Assembly: GCF_963662255.1 (NCBI RefSeq) | Contig: NC_085046.1 | Coordinates: 50,607,797-50,671,796 of the forward strand | DNA from: Cinclus cinclus | Taxonomy: Eukaryota > Chordata > Aves > Passeriformes > Cinclidae | Direction: 5' to 3' | DNA: 64,000 nt | Shown here: positions 1-13,330 of the stretch, one piece after another | Numbering within the stretch: the stretch's first letter is position 1 | Layout: the number at the start of each line of letters is the position of its first letter | Made by a program: the position numbers and the translations under genes | The notes under the pieces: generated by a model | Seen by the model: the letters and a program-made list of their open reading frames with translations, nothing else | The model's database searches: none | Told to the model about the DNA's origin: nothing

Positions 1-362
1 TTGGCAGTGGCTCTAAGACTGTTTTCTCTCTGATCGATTTTTATTTTTAAGGGAATCCACAAACATTCCCAAGAAAGAATATTTCTTTCCAACTGCCTTT
101 CCACTACAGTCACTCTTTTTTTCCATTCTGGTCATCTTTTAATTAATTCTTTCAGTAAAACTTCAAATATTTACAACTATTCCAAGCTTAACCACTCCCT
201 ACTTAATCTTCTATAAATCTGTAGTTTAGAGATTCTCATGCTTTGAGGGTGAAGGAGGCAGTGCACTCCAAGATGACCACAGAAAGCTTCTGTGAGGATG
301 GAAAACTATTTTTTTTCCTCATTTGTTCCACAGGCTACTTCCACTTATCTCAGCTGTTTTAC

Positions 363-423
363 CCCTCTCCCCTTTCTATTCCTGGAGCTCTTTCCCCCTG
401 CCCCCCCTCCCTCCCCCCTCCCA
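363..423. repeat. C/T-rich polypyrimidine tract
   Basis: The plus strand is almost purely C and T across about 60 bases, with runs of up to seven C. It is low-complexity DNA with no coding signal. Confidence 0.8.
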
Positions 424-834
424 TCAGCTAGGAACATTTTATAATCCTGAAACTGGAAATGATGGGGGTACCCTGTGAAATAGACAAATCTGCAGTAACA
501 CCCATTATAGAGAACATGATGCAGAGGATATGGGAAGAGTTAAGAAAAATGTTGCAGTATTTCACTTAATTGTTTAAAGGGCATTACTCCCATTTCTTAG
601 ATTCTTGTGTGTGAAAAATACAAGAGAAAAGAGACACTCACAAGAAGGAATCAGGGTAAAAATCTGAAACTGACTCTTTCAAAAGGACACAAAACTAAAG
701 AATCTGGCAAAGAGGACATAAATTGGGGACACTTGGCCAGTAGTCACAAATTGCGCTCATGGACAGGCTGGGTACCAGTAAGTGGATGGTGAGCAATAGT
801 ATTGTGTATTGTTCAACACTTGTTTCTCTTGAGA

Positions 835-950
835 TTTTTTTCTTTCTTTCTTTCTTTCTTTGCCCTTCTTTTCTTTCATCTACTTTCTATTATTATTACT
901 GTTGTTGTCATTATTGTTGCTATCATTACTGTTATTATAATTATTATCAT
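835..950. repeat. TTTC microsatellite followed by an imperfect ATT/GTT tract
   Basis: A TTTC tetranucleotide array at about 835-861 is followed after a short spacer by an imperfect trinucleotide tract built from ATT, GTT and ACT units (about 888-950). The two together form one compound simple-sequence locus. Confidence 0.85.
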
Positions 951-3671
951 ATTTGTTTCAATCATTAAACTGACCTTATCCCAGTCCACTAGTTTTATCT
1001 TTGATTCTCCTCTTCATCCTGCTGGTTGGACGTGGGTGTGTCAGCAGCTGTATAGTACTGATTTGTCAGCAGGGTTTAAACCATGAATGACCTCTTAATA
1101 CCCACTACAGAAATTTAGAGTAGTATCATCAATTACCAATGTTAAAAGTCTGAGAGTCACTGAATACCCCTGATTTCCTAATTCCTAGAGGCCCAAATAA
1201 ATTTGCTGTTGAACAGATTCCAGTTTTCTCTTGAGATTATCTGATTACATAGTCTTCACTGTCAAAAATTAATAGCTCATTGGGGAAAAACATTGAAAAA
1301 CAATCCATCCCGATAATGGCAGCAAACATATTAAAAAAAATTATTGCATGAATACATTTTGTAATTACACATTTTGTAATTACATTCATGTTAAGGATTT
1401 TATTTACAGGATTAAGTAAAGATGACAAAATCTGTACTCCGTTGCCTCAGAGTATGACAATAACCCAAACCATAATATGATGTCTTGGAGTCATATTTCA
1501 TGCATCATTCTGCAACATAAATAATTGCTATTGGAATATATCACAAAATAAGTGCATATTTTAATTGCATCCACTCAGTGTTATGTATGAATTAATAATG
1601 GTGTTACTAAAGAGTGGAAATGGTGAATCTGTTCCAAAGTCATTTGGGTATACTTTAAAATTTTACCCAGTAACTCTAACAATGCTCTAAAAGCTCTGAT
1701 ATAATTTCAGTAATGAAAATGCATTGACAGAGTTTTTGCCCAGTGCTTATCATTCAGGTAACAAAAAATATTATGCTTTTTAAATACTTATGAGGCAGGA
1801 AGAAAAAAAAGAACTGTGCTCACAGAGAATGGATCACTTCTTTAAAGGAACTGAATGTTCCTTGATTTTAGCAAGAGAAATTTGACAAGGCTGACAAGAC
1901 AGGAAAGCATGTGGGCAGGAAATCTTGATTCACAACTCTGTCAATTCATCCTCAACAACCTTGCAATGTGGCTGAATAAGTGACAGTTTGGGATATTTTA
2001 AATAAACACCCCCACTGACTGTTGAAAATTATTTTTCTCCACTGCAGTGAAATCATTAAAACTCCTGTGAAGAAGCTGTCATATTTTCCCACCTGCTATC
2101 AGAAAGAGCAAAAAGTCAAGCTCTAGCAAGTCTTGAAGCTGCTGTAATATTTTTTTTATTTTTTTTTTTTTCACAGCACTTAACACAACTGCAATGTTAG
2201 GATATGGCACAGTAACAGAATAATGGGCACCCACCACTGTGTTGTCACTATCCTGCACTCCTGGTGCACTCTGGTTAAACAAGGCAAAAAACCAGAGAAT
2301 GTGGATGCTTATGTCTCAGAAAAATATCTATTAATTGGGTTAAATGACAGTCTGAGTTGACTGCTCCTGTTTTTTTACAGCATGGAATTCATGACAAGAA
2401 TGAATCGAAGGAAAGAAAAAAATCCACCTCACCGCTACAAAGCCAAATAAGCTAACAGACTGTAACTAACTTCTTACTTTAACCGTCTCCAAATATAAGC
2501 AAAAGTAATTTGACTCAAACTGGTAGCCTTCAGTCACAAGGAAACCCCTCCATTTGATAAACTCAGGGGAATAAAAAACACCCAACAAAACAATCCCAAA
2601 TGCCTCTCCTGCTTCCCCAGCCCAATTATGCCCAAATCCAAAGCTCTTCCCCTTCATGTCCAGATATTACCATTGAAGCTTCTTGTTTTGAAACTGCTTT
2701 CAATATAATCCAAGAGATCAATATGAGGTATTCGGACAAAAATTAGTTTATTCAATCTGATTATGAAATACCACTGAATCTAAAATTTTAGTGATCAAGA
2801 GGGAAAAAAAAAGCAAAACAAAAAACCCATGCATGAATTTGCTTTGTTTGGTTTTAGGAGGAAGGAAAGATGTTGAAGTTTGGAAGATGGGAAGAGTTGA
2901 TGTTTCATGTATTCCAGCCAGTATTACCAGCACTAGATTGAATTCACTACCCAAAGACATCAATAATGAGTTTTATTTTCTTGGGCCGATGCATGTACAT
3001 GCATTAGGCACTTCAGACTCATCTGTACTGCAGCTAGGAAGATGAATTATGTTGAGAAACTACCTGAAAGGCTTCTTCATAATGCCATGAAGAAATGGAT
3101 GAATCATATAAATTTGGATAGGTGACAGCATGAGGTTCACAGAATTAAATCCTGAAGTGTGCTTGGGAAGTTTACAGGCCTCATTCTGATCTCTTTCATC
3201 TCTGCTGTTCAGTACATGTAAAAATAATTTAACTATTTGAACTTAAGTTCTTTAAACATATGTGCAGTTTGACATGCTGGCTTTAAAAGAAATTAAGAGG
3301 AATTTGGATTAATGCACAGCAGCAAGACTTACAACTTCTGTATTTTGGACTATTTTCCTGCTTCTCAATTTTCTCTGCACCTTCACCAGTCATATCTTGC
3401 CAATGTTTTCAAAACTCCTTGGGTCTAGCTTAGTGATAAAACCAAAGCTAGGTAACTCTTATTTTGGCACATGTAACTGTATCAGAGCAAAGTTACACAC
3501 CCTTAATTTAACAGGATTTCTCTTGCCCATGCTGAAGACATCAACTTTGCTATCCCACCTAATCTGAGCATCACCCTATTCCTTGTACAGACTCTGTACA
3601 CAATTGGGAAGGAGCAGAATGAAACAGAGCAATCTACATTTCTGCATTTCATGGAAACAGAGATTTTACTA

Positions 3672-3693
3672 AAACAAACAAACAAACAAATAA
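3672..3693. repeat. CAAA microsatellite
   Basis: Uninterrupted CAAA units on the plus strand, about five copies, ending in a TAAA variant unit. Confidence 0.85.
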
Positions 3694-5051
3694 ATGGGGC
3701 ACCTTTACTGAGCAACATCGCTAGTTCATCCTCCACTTCTACTTGTATCTCCCAATATTTTTTTTTCCTTACTCAACACTAATATAAACTATTGTTTTCA
3801 TTAATATTTCTCTGTTTTGAAAAGTTAAATCTGCTTGATTAGGAAGTCCAAATGGTGACAGATGAGAGTTTATGCTTCTATCCCATACCTGTAGTGCAAT
3901 GTTGCATCCATGTACACAAATGCAGTGATCTGGCCTCTGAATAAAATGGTGCTGATATGAGTCTGGGTTTTGTTCACTCTGTGTTCCCTTCAGTCTCATG
4001 TGACATAACCTATTCCTCTTCCTTTCACTTAAAACTTTTAGCTGATTTGGTTCTCATATATATCAGAATGGAGAATTCTACTTTTCCCATATTCTCTTCC
4101 TCGCAAGGACATATCTAACTTGAAAATAAAATGTAGAAGAAGCTTTCTGAACTTAGGCTCAGGATCTTAGAAGAAAATTCAGCTGTCATCCTGCTTTTTT
4201 CCCTGACAAATGAGTAGACATCATCATAAAAATTCTTCAAATAATAAAGAGGAAGTTTAGATTTTTGGCTTTCTCTGCACAGGTGATATAAGCAATTAGA
4301 ACAAAGGCTTGAAATGCATACAAGCAGGCTATTGATTATACAGTTATGATACTCTTATTATTAATACTATCTTTCTGAACTAGTCCCTCTGACTTAATTT
4401 ATTTACTTGGATTTACTATTAGTAAGCTATCATGACAGAGTTCAGACTTCCTGATGTAGAACACTGACTTAATAAATGTAGAATAAAAATATCCTAACAT
4501 AGAAGAACACTAAGAAAAAATTAGGAAAGCGGCATTTTCTGTTGCTTGGAAACATCACCTAAAAAAATTAGATGTGTTTAATGCATATAATGTGATATGT
4601 GTTTGAGAAAATTTTCTAGGTATTATATCCTGGCCTCCCCCGGGACCAAACAGCTTTTTAGTTTTTAGACCAAATATTAGTTATTAAAAGTGCTTGCAAG
4701 AAAAATAAACATGCAAGTAAATAAATAAGTGTATAAACAGTTTCTAACAGTCTTGAAATAGGGATCCTGAACTATGTAAATTCTCTGCTGATATGTCATA
4801 ACCTCTTTTGTCTGTAGAGTTTCCACTACTCTCTCAACTGTCTAATTACATCATTTCCTTAAATTCTTCTAGTACAAACATCTTGGTATTTATTATTTAC
4901 TTCTAATTCCTGATTTAGTCAGGAAAAAGCCCTATTGGGCTCTAAATAAAGAAGTCAAAAAGCTAATACCTCCTGTTAACATAAAACTGCTATTATCCAC
5001 TTTGGCCCCTCTCAATCTCTGTTGCGTTCCAAGGCCCACTATAATGCACTG

Positions 5052-5094
5052 AAACAAAAAACAAACAAGCAAACAAACAAACAAGCAAACAAAA
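5052..5094. repeat. CAAA/CAAG microsatellite
   Basis: Plus-strand array of CAAA units with two CAAG variant units, about 43 bases long. It is a second and longer example of the motif at 3672-3693. Confidence 0.85.
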
Positions 5095-8000
5095 CCCCCT
5101 AAAAGATCTAGGAATTAATAATCTCATCATGCTAATAAAAAAGAAAGGTTGCTCGGAATTAAATCTGATTAAATCTGTCTTCTTGAAAATCTGGCTTTAG
5201 TACCTCTGTATGTTCCTGTTTACTTCAACGTAAAGCAAGGATGATTAACAGAGCATACAGTCTTCTTGGATATGAGACAAAATTCAAGAATTATTCCCAG
5301 TTTGTTTTTAGATGTTGTGGAAAAAAAAACATGAAGTGTCTAACCCAAATAAATGAATAAAGCTGATTTGGATTCAGCTCGGTTAATGAAATCTCCACTG
5401 TCTTTGGCAACTTATGAAAGAAAGCATTTCCAAGCTTTCTGTTGTGACTGCATCTAAGTATTTGAGCAAGACTGATAAAGAGTGTCAGGGTGACTCTTAA
5501 CCTTCCTGCTTCAGTTGAATGATGCTGGTAGGAAGTGATGTTATCTAACAACTCCTTTTTCATCAGCATGCAGGAAAAATGCCTGTAAATTGTCTTTCAG
5601 AACAGGTATGGGTGGTAGAAATGTTGCTTATCCCATTCTGGCTTTTCTCTCATTCAGTTGTCATCTTGGATATCAGACAATACATAGAAATATACAAGTA
5701 CATTAGGTCTTTAGTGACCTGCCATCTTGGCAAAAGACAATAAAAGACAAAGCCACAATAAAAGGTCCAGGAAATTAGCAAACTAAAAGCTTAATTTTGC
5801 TTCTCTTAAGTTTTGGTGAAGCTCTCCATTAGCATTTAAAAGGGTTCAGAAAAAAAAAATTGAACTGACTGAGAAATTGAATTAATCTTCACTTTCAATT
5901 GATTGCAATTCCTACACTTTGTAAGTATTTCCAATACTGTAACTTATTTGCTGTGTTAGGAAGTAACAAAATTCTGAATTAATTTGAAAACAGATGTTGA
6001 AAAAAGATTGATGCAGACTGAAAATTAATTTTAGTAAATTTTTAATCTCATATTTGAGAGAGAGGCCTTTCTGTAAGCATGTGTAACATGCACGTACCAT
6101 GTCAAGCAGAACTCACTCATCTCTGATACCTGGTATTACTAACAGATGCTATTTCAAATAATTTCCATATCTCACTTTAAAGATTATTTGTTTTAAGAAA
6201 TCTAGGGTAAATGATGGTCTCATAAACTCTTCCCATATTTATGTTTTTTTCAGTACTTCTTCATGTCACCAAATATCAATGTCAAGCACCATCATCTGTC
6301 AAGTTTCTGGCACTGTGCATATGCTACATGGTTCTCAGTGAAGTTGCCTTCCCTCGTTCTATAAAACCAATTGCAGACTTGAAATTTTCAGAAGATATCA
6401 CAATGAAAGCAATCAGTATCACAGGCATTTAGCTCAGTGAATTTTTCTTCATTCTTTAAATTCAGGGAGGGAAAAGGGAAGCAATTATCACACTGGAGCT
6501 GTTACAGAGCATTAACAACATCTATAAAACACCCACAGCAATTTTCACCGGAAGAGCTCTAAAACATTAAAAATGTTGACATTGTATTTATCAATGTACT
6601 TCTTAGGTGATGCACGTTGTCCCACATATAGAACAAAGGGACAAGGAAAGACAACTCTTCCTAGAATGCTCAATACCAGAGCTATGCAAAGACAGTAGGG
6701 AGTATGTTTGGGAAAAGTGTAGCAGCAACCAAGGAATTATAAGGGCTTTTTTAATCAGTGTATGAATGAACGTGCCGGTTAACTACGCTCCAGGTGCTTC
6801 TGGTGCTTCTATTGCATTTGAAGCCAAACACATAAAAGGTTCACACAAAGTAAAAGATAAAAAATGAAAAATCCACAAAATACAGAACTAGGTAAAATCC
6901 CAGCAAGGCCAAAGTGAATGTAGCAGTAGCTCTTTTAACCGCCCTTTTGATCTTCTTCTGGACAAATCTATCACTTGAAAAAGAAGTAAAATCATGATAT
7001 ATGTAAGAAGCATGTTATATATTAAACTTTACATGTTTAAGTGAGCAAACACATAAAACCTCCCTGCACAATCCTTCTCTTTGGATGTCACTGTCTAAAT
7101 ATTTTTCATTCATTGAATGCATTTTAAATAACATTAAGCATAGTCACAGACTGAAACAGTCATCGACTAAGGTAAAGCACCAGTATTAGCAGGATATTTA
7201 TGTTAAAGTCTTACATAACATTCCATATGGAAAAAAGAACTGATGATCGCAGAGAATTAATTAAACCAGTAGTAAGAGGTATGGAATGAGCAGGCAATTG
7301 AGAAGAATTCAGAACAACAACAGCAAGGGTAACACAACTAATCCCTTTCCACAATTTTTTTTTCAACAAAAGAATGAGTTATTTATATAAAGAATAGCCT
7401 CTAATTTCCAGATTTAATGCAGCAATTATCAGACGAAATGTTTATATTCTGTGTTATGTATAAGGGAGTATAAGATAAAATTATATTTTCTTGTTTTAAC
7501 ACTGAAAAATAATTTTGAATGGATGTTTTAGTCATTGTTAACTTACCAGTCTTTTATTTCCATAAAACAAAGTGTAATCTAAAATCTCAATTGGATATTC
7601 TGTTAACAATATGTTCAGTAGAACTTAGTAAGAGGCAATCCCATGTAGGACACTACAGAGGTGATAACAGATCTCTTAATTTAGTTTGTGTATAGACATT
7701 CAGTGCAAGGAAACTTCATTATTCCTGAACTCATAATCAAAAATATCTTGTACATTTCCAGTTTCACTAAATGAATATAACAACATTGTATGTCCATAGT
7801 TAGATATCAGTCCTAATTTCATGCATGTCAGTGAGGTATGAATTTAAAGAGCCAGATCAAAAAAATTGCCTTGTTGTAAAAGGCAAGTTTCCAACATTTA
7901 AACAATGTCAAATTCTCAGCTACATTCTCAAAATTCTGTGAATGAATCACCAGAAGTCTTTCCATCTCAGAAAGTACAATGTGCTGCAGAGCAGGTGCAG

Positions 8001-11000
8001 GAACAGCTCCCCATACTTTTTGTTGCTGTTTCAAAGTAACTGGCAAACAAGTACAGAAATGGGCAGAGCCACCAATATCTGGGCATAAATTTGATTCTAA
8101 TTAACCTTCACCATCTTTAGCAGCAGCTAGGTACATATCAGCTTGTCCACATCAATTTATAAATTTACTGAAAAAACCCACAGATCTCACTGGGAATAGG
8201 AATGTTGAGCAATTGACAAAACTGTTTTCCTTCTAAAACTTACAACAATTGCTTATCTGCATAAAAACTTCCAATGCAAACAAAATCTGTGAAATGCTTA
8301 CTCTGTCCAGAGAAGAAAAGCTAAACATAAAATAAAATTTTAATCAAAAAAGAGGAAAGTCCTGGCATACTATTTCTAAACATATATTTGAGTTTTGGGT
8401 GGTTTTAAAATGTAAAATTATTGTCCCATGACAGCATGCAGGGGCAGCAGGAGTTCTGATCACTCAGCATGAGCACAACCCATTTCCAGCTTTTGAATTT
8501 CTCACTGAATAGAACTGCTGTCAAAAAGTCCAAAGCGTGATATGCAGGTGCCAGGAAAGAGTTCCCAAAGTTTCTTCTGTTCTCCTGAGTTATTAGTTTC
8601 GCTGTCTTCTTCTCCTGATGGCTAGTATGGTGATCATGAAGCTGGAAGTATTCTGCAGCACATTTCCTCAAAAAAGTCTTAGTTACTGAATTGATTTATC
8701 ACATTCAGTCCAAGTGCTGCCCAAAAGGTAACAGCAGGAATAAAAGAAATTGCAATAGAGGCTTGGTGCTGCTTACAAAACAGGATGCATGTTTCTCGAA
8801 GAGCTGCAACAGCTTTTTTTCATCTTCTAAAATAGACAACTTGGTAGCAAAACTGATAATGTGATGCAAGATGTTTTTTCACAGCACCACAGATCCAGAA
8901 GGAATGAACTGCAGCATGGAAAAGGAAATCCAAATTGGATGTTTTATGCTCGTATTTCATACTTCAGTTGTTTTGGAAGTTTTAGACTCTTCAACAATAT
9001 CAGAACAACAAAATACTGCATAAAACAGATGAGAAAAATCTCATGGTCATGGTCAACGAATCGTTATGATGCTTAAGTCTGAAGACAATCATATGCTGAT
9101 GTTCCTGACAGTATGGATATTTCAAGACCTTCCAGGATTTCATGTGGAGGTATTGATGTCAAACACTGGGTTGTTACCCAAAGTCTGCAGGTGGTGACTT
9201 TGTTGGAATTCATTAATGTTTTTAGACGCAGATTAAAATATCTTTTCAGTTGGAAAAGGATGGGAATAGCCACAAGTCATAGCTTCTTCCAGTAATTCAC
9301 TGATTGAGTGGAAGTTGATGCTATTTCATTTATATCAATCATAACAATTTGTATCACTTTGAAGGTGTAGGGAACTTCCTAGACCATCCACTGACTCTTC
9401 TACCTGCTCTAGGAAAGGTTACTCCTCGCCTTGCTGCCATTTAGCCAAACTTCTCTGTTTCCCTTTTCTTTCCAAGAAGGTTCAGAATTAAATCTTCAGA
9501 AGAACAACATTTCTTCTGTTTGATTCTCCTGGATTTAAAACTATTTTCAAAATTTTTGGATTTTACCTATTCTTCCATTCACAACTATGCATTTAAGAAA
9601 TTGTTCTAAAAATATATTTCATCTGCAGATACATGACAATCTGTAAAAAATGCATTAAGAATTATTTAGACAACAATAAAAGAAGCTTTAATATTTAAAA
9701 TCCAGGAAAAAAAAATTATTTCCTAGGCAGCTGGAATAAATTATTTGGAGCACTGTGCTGTCATGCTACAAAACTAGAAGTTATGTAAATTAACATTTTA
9801 AAAAGAGAAGGTTGAGGATTGATTGAATTTCATGCAAATTTTTCTGTTCTAAAATTCTAGGTATCTGTGCAAATATCTATATGCACAGAAGTAAGTAAGC
9901 CTAGGAAGAATATTTCCAGGAGGCCAATCCTCACAGTACACAACACAAAAATAACATTAATCTCCATTCTGCAGACTCATCTCTTTACACTGAAAGCCTG
10001 AATCCATGAGGGCATAAGCACGATATCAGAGCATGTTTTCTGTTCCAAACACCTCTAAAGAGGTATAGAACTACAAATACATGTGTTTAAGAGAGGGACT
10101 TGATTCCTGCATGAGGAATATACACGAAATAATGGAGAGAGTGGGTTCAGTGATATTTCAGATGGGTTTTCATCTCCACCAGTTTGGGATACAGAGCAAG
10201 AGAGTGATTTGTAATGGCAGAATAACAAACAGCATGCCAAAAGACAGACAGTGGGACGATCTGTATTTTCATAAGTAATGAAGTTTAGCAGCTGTAGGAA
10301 TATTCTTAAAGAAAATTAACCATCAAGTTAGCTTAAAGCCAACATAATTGATCATTTATTAGTCTGTCTCACGGCAGTGGTGCTAGTTATTAGTATTGTG
10401 CAAAAATGACCTTGATACAAAGTTCAGAATACCCCATTACACATGCAAAAAGAAAACAATTTGTGTATTTCACATTTTAAATTATCACAGTTAACATGGT
10501 ATTGAATTATCTTCTTTTCAAAAGGATGCATTATGACAACCTTGAAAGAGGTTATTCACACTAATAGGCTTTTTATTATGTAATTCAACACAATTTATGT
10601 TTATATGGTGTCCTTCATACAAGTATATAAAAAACAATCTTTGGAGTCAACTATAAATTGAAGTGAAGACAATAGCAGACAAATGCCATGCAAAGTGACT
10701 GTCCTATGGGGGAAAATGTGTTCTAGATAGACAGCAACAAGGAGAGCTGGGAAAAAGCCCAGATGTCATTAGATGAGATATTAGAACACAATGAATAATG
10801 AAGTGACCATATGAACTACATTATCTTCATTGTGAGTTCTGAAAACCTATTCTTATGTTAATCCAAGACATCAGGGAATCTTTCAGAGAATAGAAAAGGT
10901 TAATATGTAATATAAAAAAACAGATGCGAAAAGTGCAAAATGCCTTTTTTCTTTTCTTTACACTTGTGTCTTTCAAAAGATACTAGGGAGAAGCTAAAAG

Positions 11001-12150
11001 TTGAACTGAAATTCTTTTCTTGTCTAGCAGCTTCTTAATGGTAGAAGAGACAATCAAAATGACTTCTAAACAGCTGTACTTCCTCAGGGATAAAAAAAAA
11101 AAAAAAACAAAACCAAATAAAGCCAAACTGAAAATGACCACGCTACCCAAGGACACAGGCAATTTACTAAACAATAAATTATTATTCTTTCTCTAGGTCT
11201 TCCAAAATGGACTGACAGATGACTGCTACAAAGTTGTGGTTTCCAGGTGTGAGATGTAACCCCAACAGATGATGTGATCTACAAGTTGAGATGGGGAGAC
11301 AATTTATTCCTTAACTTAGAGAACACAGAATACACTGACCCTTTAAACAGAAACATTTGAGAAATATGACTGTTAATTTAACCTACTTTCAATGTTCTGT
11401 TCTGAACAAAAACACCTTAACATTAACTAATGATACAAGTTTTAAAGTTTTCTCTTATATTAAAGACTTCAGAAAATACTTTCAGTAAAAGTCATCACTG
11501 TTATTTCATGTTTGAGTTTCTGCCTCTCACAGCTGCTACTCCAGACAGCTATATCTGCATTTGTACAATTTTTTAAAAATGAAAGTGTACACAATAAAAT
11601 TAAAATTCACTAATAGCAGTGCACACAAAAAATACTTTTAATTAAATACAGAAAGAAAATGCAATTACTAGTATGCATTCTTATACTGGCCTGTGGAATA
11701 GTTCCCTGAGATCCAATGCAGGAAGTAGCTTTTAAAGTCTAAAGAACACAACCAAAGCTAAAGTACACACTAGAAGCAGCTAAAAGTAAAGAATAAAGAG
11801 AGGTTCTATGAAGGAACATGAGTGACTGACTCTAAGTTAACTCTGCTATAGGTCAGTAAATGCTTTAGATCAGATTTTTGTGGCCTTGTGTCAAACAGCA
11901 ATAGCTTATGCTGTATCACTGGAACCTAGTAACCATTATGTAGATAGTTAATACAGAGATCTAGTCCTAAATCAGTAATTCCTTCAATTATTTAGTACTA
12001 AGCAATTATGAAAATATTACCTACTGTCCTTTTTCTTGATCAGAAGATGGTCACTAATGAAAAGTTTAAAAAATGCATGCTTACAATGCACTGTAGTTTC
12101 CAGATAATTTGGGGAGTTTAAATGCATTTTAATTCCAAAGCAAGGGAAAA

Positions 12151-12171
12151 ACAACAACAACAACAACAACA
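12151..12171. repeat. ACA trinucleotide microsatellite
   Basis: Seven perfect ACA units on the plus strand. Confidence 0.9.
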
Positions 12172-13299
12172 TACATGGAATCAATTGCAGTGCTTAGCAA
12201 ATTGTTTTTTTTTTTTCTTTTACATAAGCTCAGGCTCTGAAGAATCTGACTCATTCCACTGAGTTGGAAGAATAACTTCAAGTTCCTAGGTTGCTGCTTA
12301 TAGAGAATTAGAGCTAACCAGGAGAGAATTAAAGAGTTAGAACAGAATTGTTAAGAGTATGCTATTTTTAAACTAACGGTCTGCTACTCACCTCCTTTAC
12401 ACCATCCCATACCTAGGATCTTACTGCCATGCAAGAGAGAACACACACACACAGTAAAAGAGTCTGACTCTCTTGATGGCACATCATGCAGAAATACTGC
12501 ATAAGTCACTGCAAACCACCTTCTAGTGACAGAGGTGGAGTGCACATCACATAAAGCACTCACACACAGGGTCTGTCCTACCACTGCATTTATAGCTTCT
12601 GCACATACTCATATCAGTTCAAGTGGTGTAAATTGGCAGTCTACCATGAGCAAGGGGAGATTCTAAATTAATAGTTTTCTACAAAAGAACTCAAGTCACA
12701 AGTGAAAAGACAGGTAAATTTGGCAAAGCAAGTTTGCAAACTCCTGAAGATCCACGCTTGCACTTCTTCATTGGAAATTCTGTGCACCATTTAATTTACC
12801 TATAATCTATTTTTAATATACTCAAAATAATAAATATTATGCCTGCATTAGTTAACAATGTTATGTACCGGTTTACGGTGCAACATTTTTTCTGATGAGA
12901 CTATAATAATTTGTGTCAGTTTCTACTTGATTTATAGTTCATTCTGAAACAAGTTCTTTTTCACATTCTTTCTGGCTACAGAGGGAGATGTAACAGTAAT
13001 CCTTGTGCAGTGCCATTTTTAGGCTAAATTTATGTTCTGTATTTGCATGTCAACTGCCTTAGTGGTAAAAGCATCTCTCAAAGGCAGCATATTTATACTT
13101 ACATTTATGCTTAAATTTGACTGCCAAAGCCAAGCCAAGTGAAAAAGAAAAACAAATGCCTTTAGCTCTTTTTCTCTTTAAGTAAAAATGTGGATTGCTT
13201 ATTTTAATTATTGACTAAGCCTTTTTTCTGGGGGAAAAAACAACTCTTAGCATTTGCAGGATCTGCCTGGATATCATTATTTTACACTTTGGCTGCGCA

Positions 13300-13330
13300 T
13301 CCCCTACCACCCCCCGCCTCCCCCCCCCCA
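13300..13330. repeat. Poly-C tract
   Basis: A C-rich tract with uninterrupted C runs of six and ten, broken by a short ACCA/GCCT interruption. It is strand-asymmetric G/C DNA inside AT-rich flanks. Confidence 0.85.

Larger units (their letters stand above)
1..8399. other. AT-rich noncoding DNA
   Basis: No gene is supported here. The open frames are short (under about 95 codons), many lack an ATG, and they read as low-complexity or hydrophobic translations of AT-rich DNA. The stretch contains simple repeats, listed separately, and several A or T runs such as the T run near 2150-2172. It could be intergenic or a long intron; nothing visible decides between these. Confidence 0.7.
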
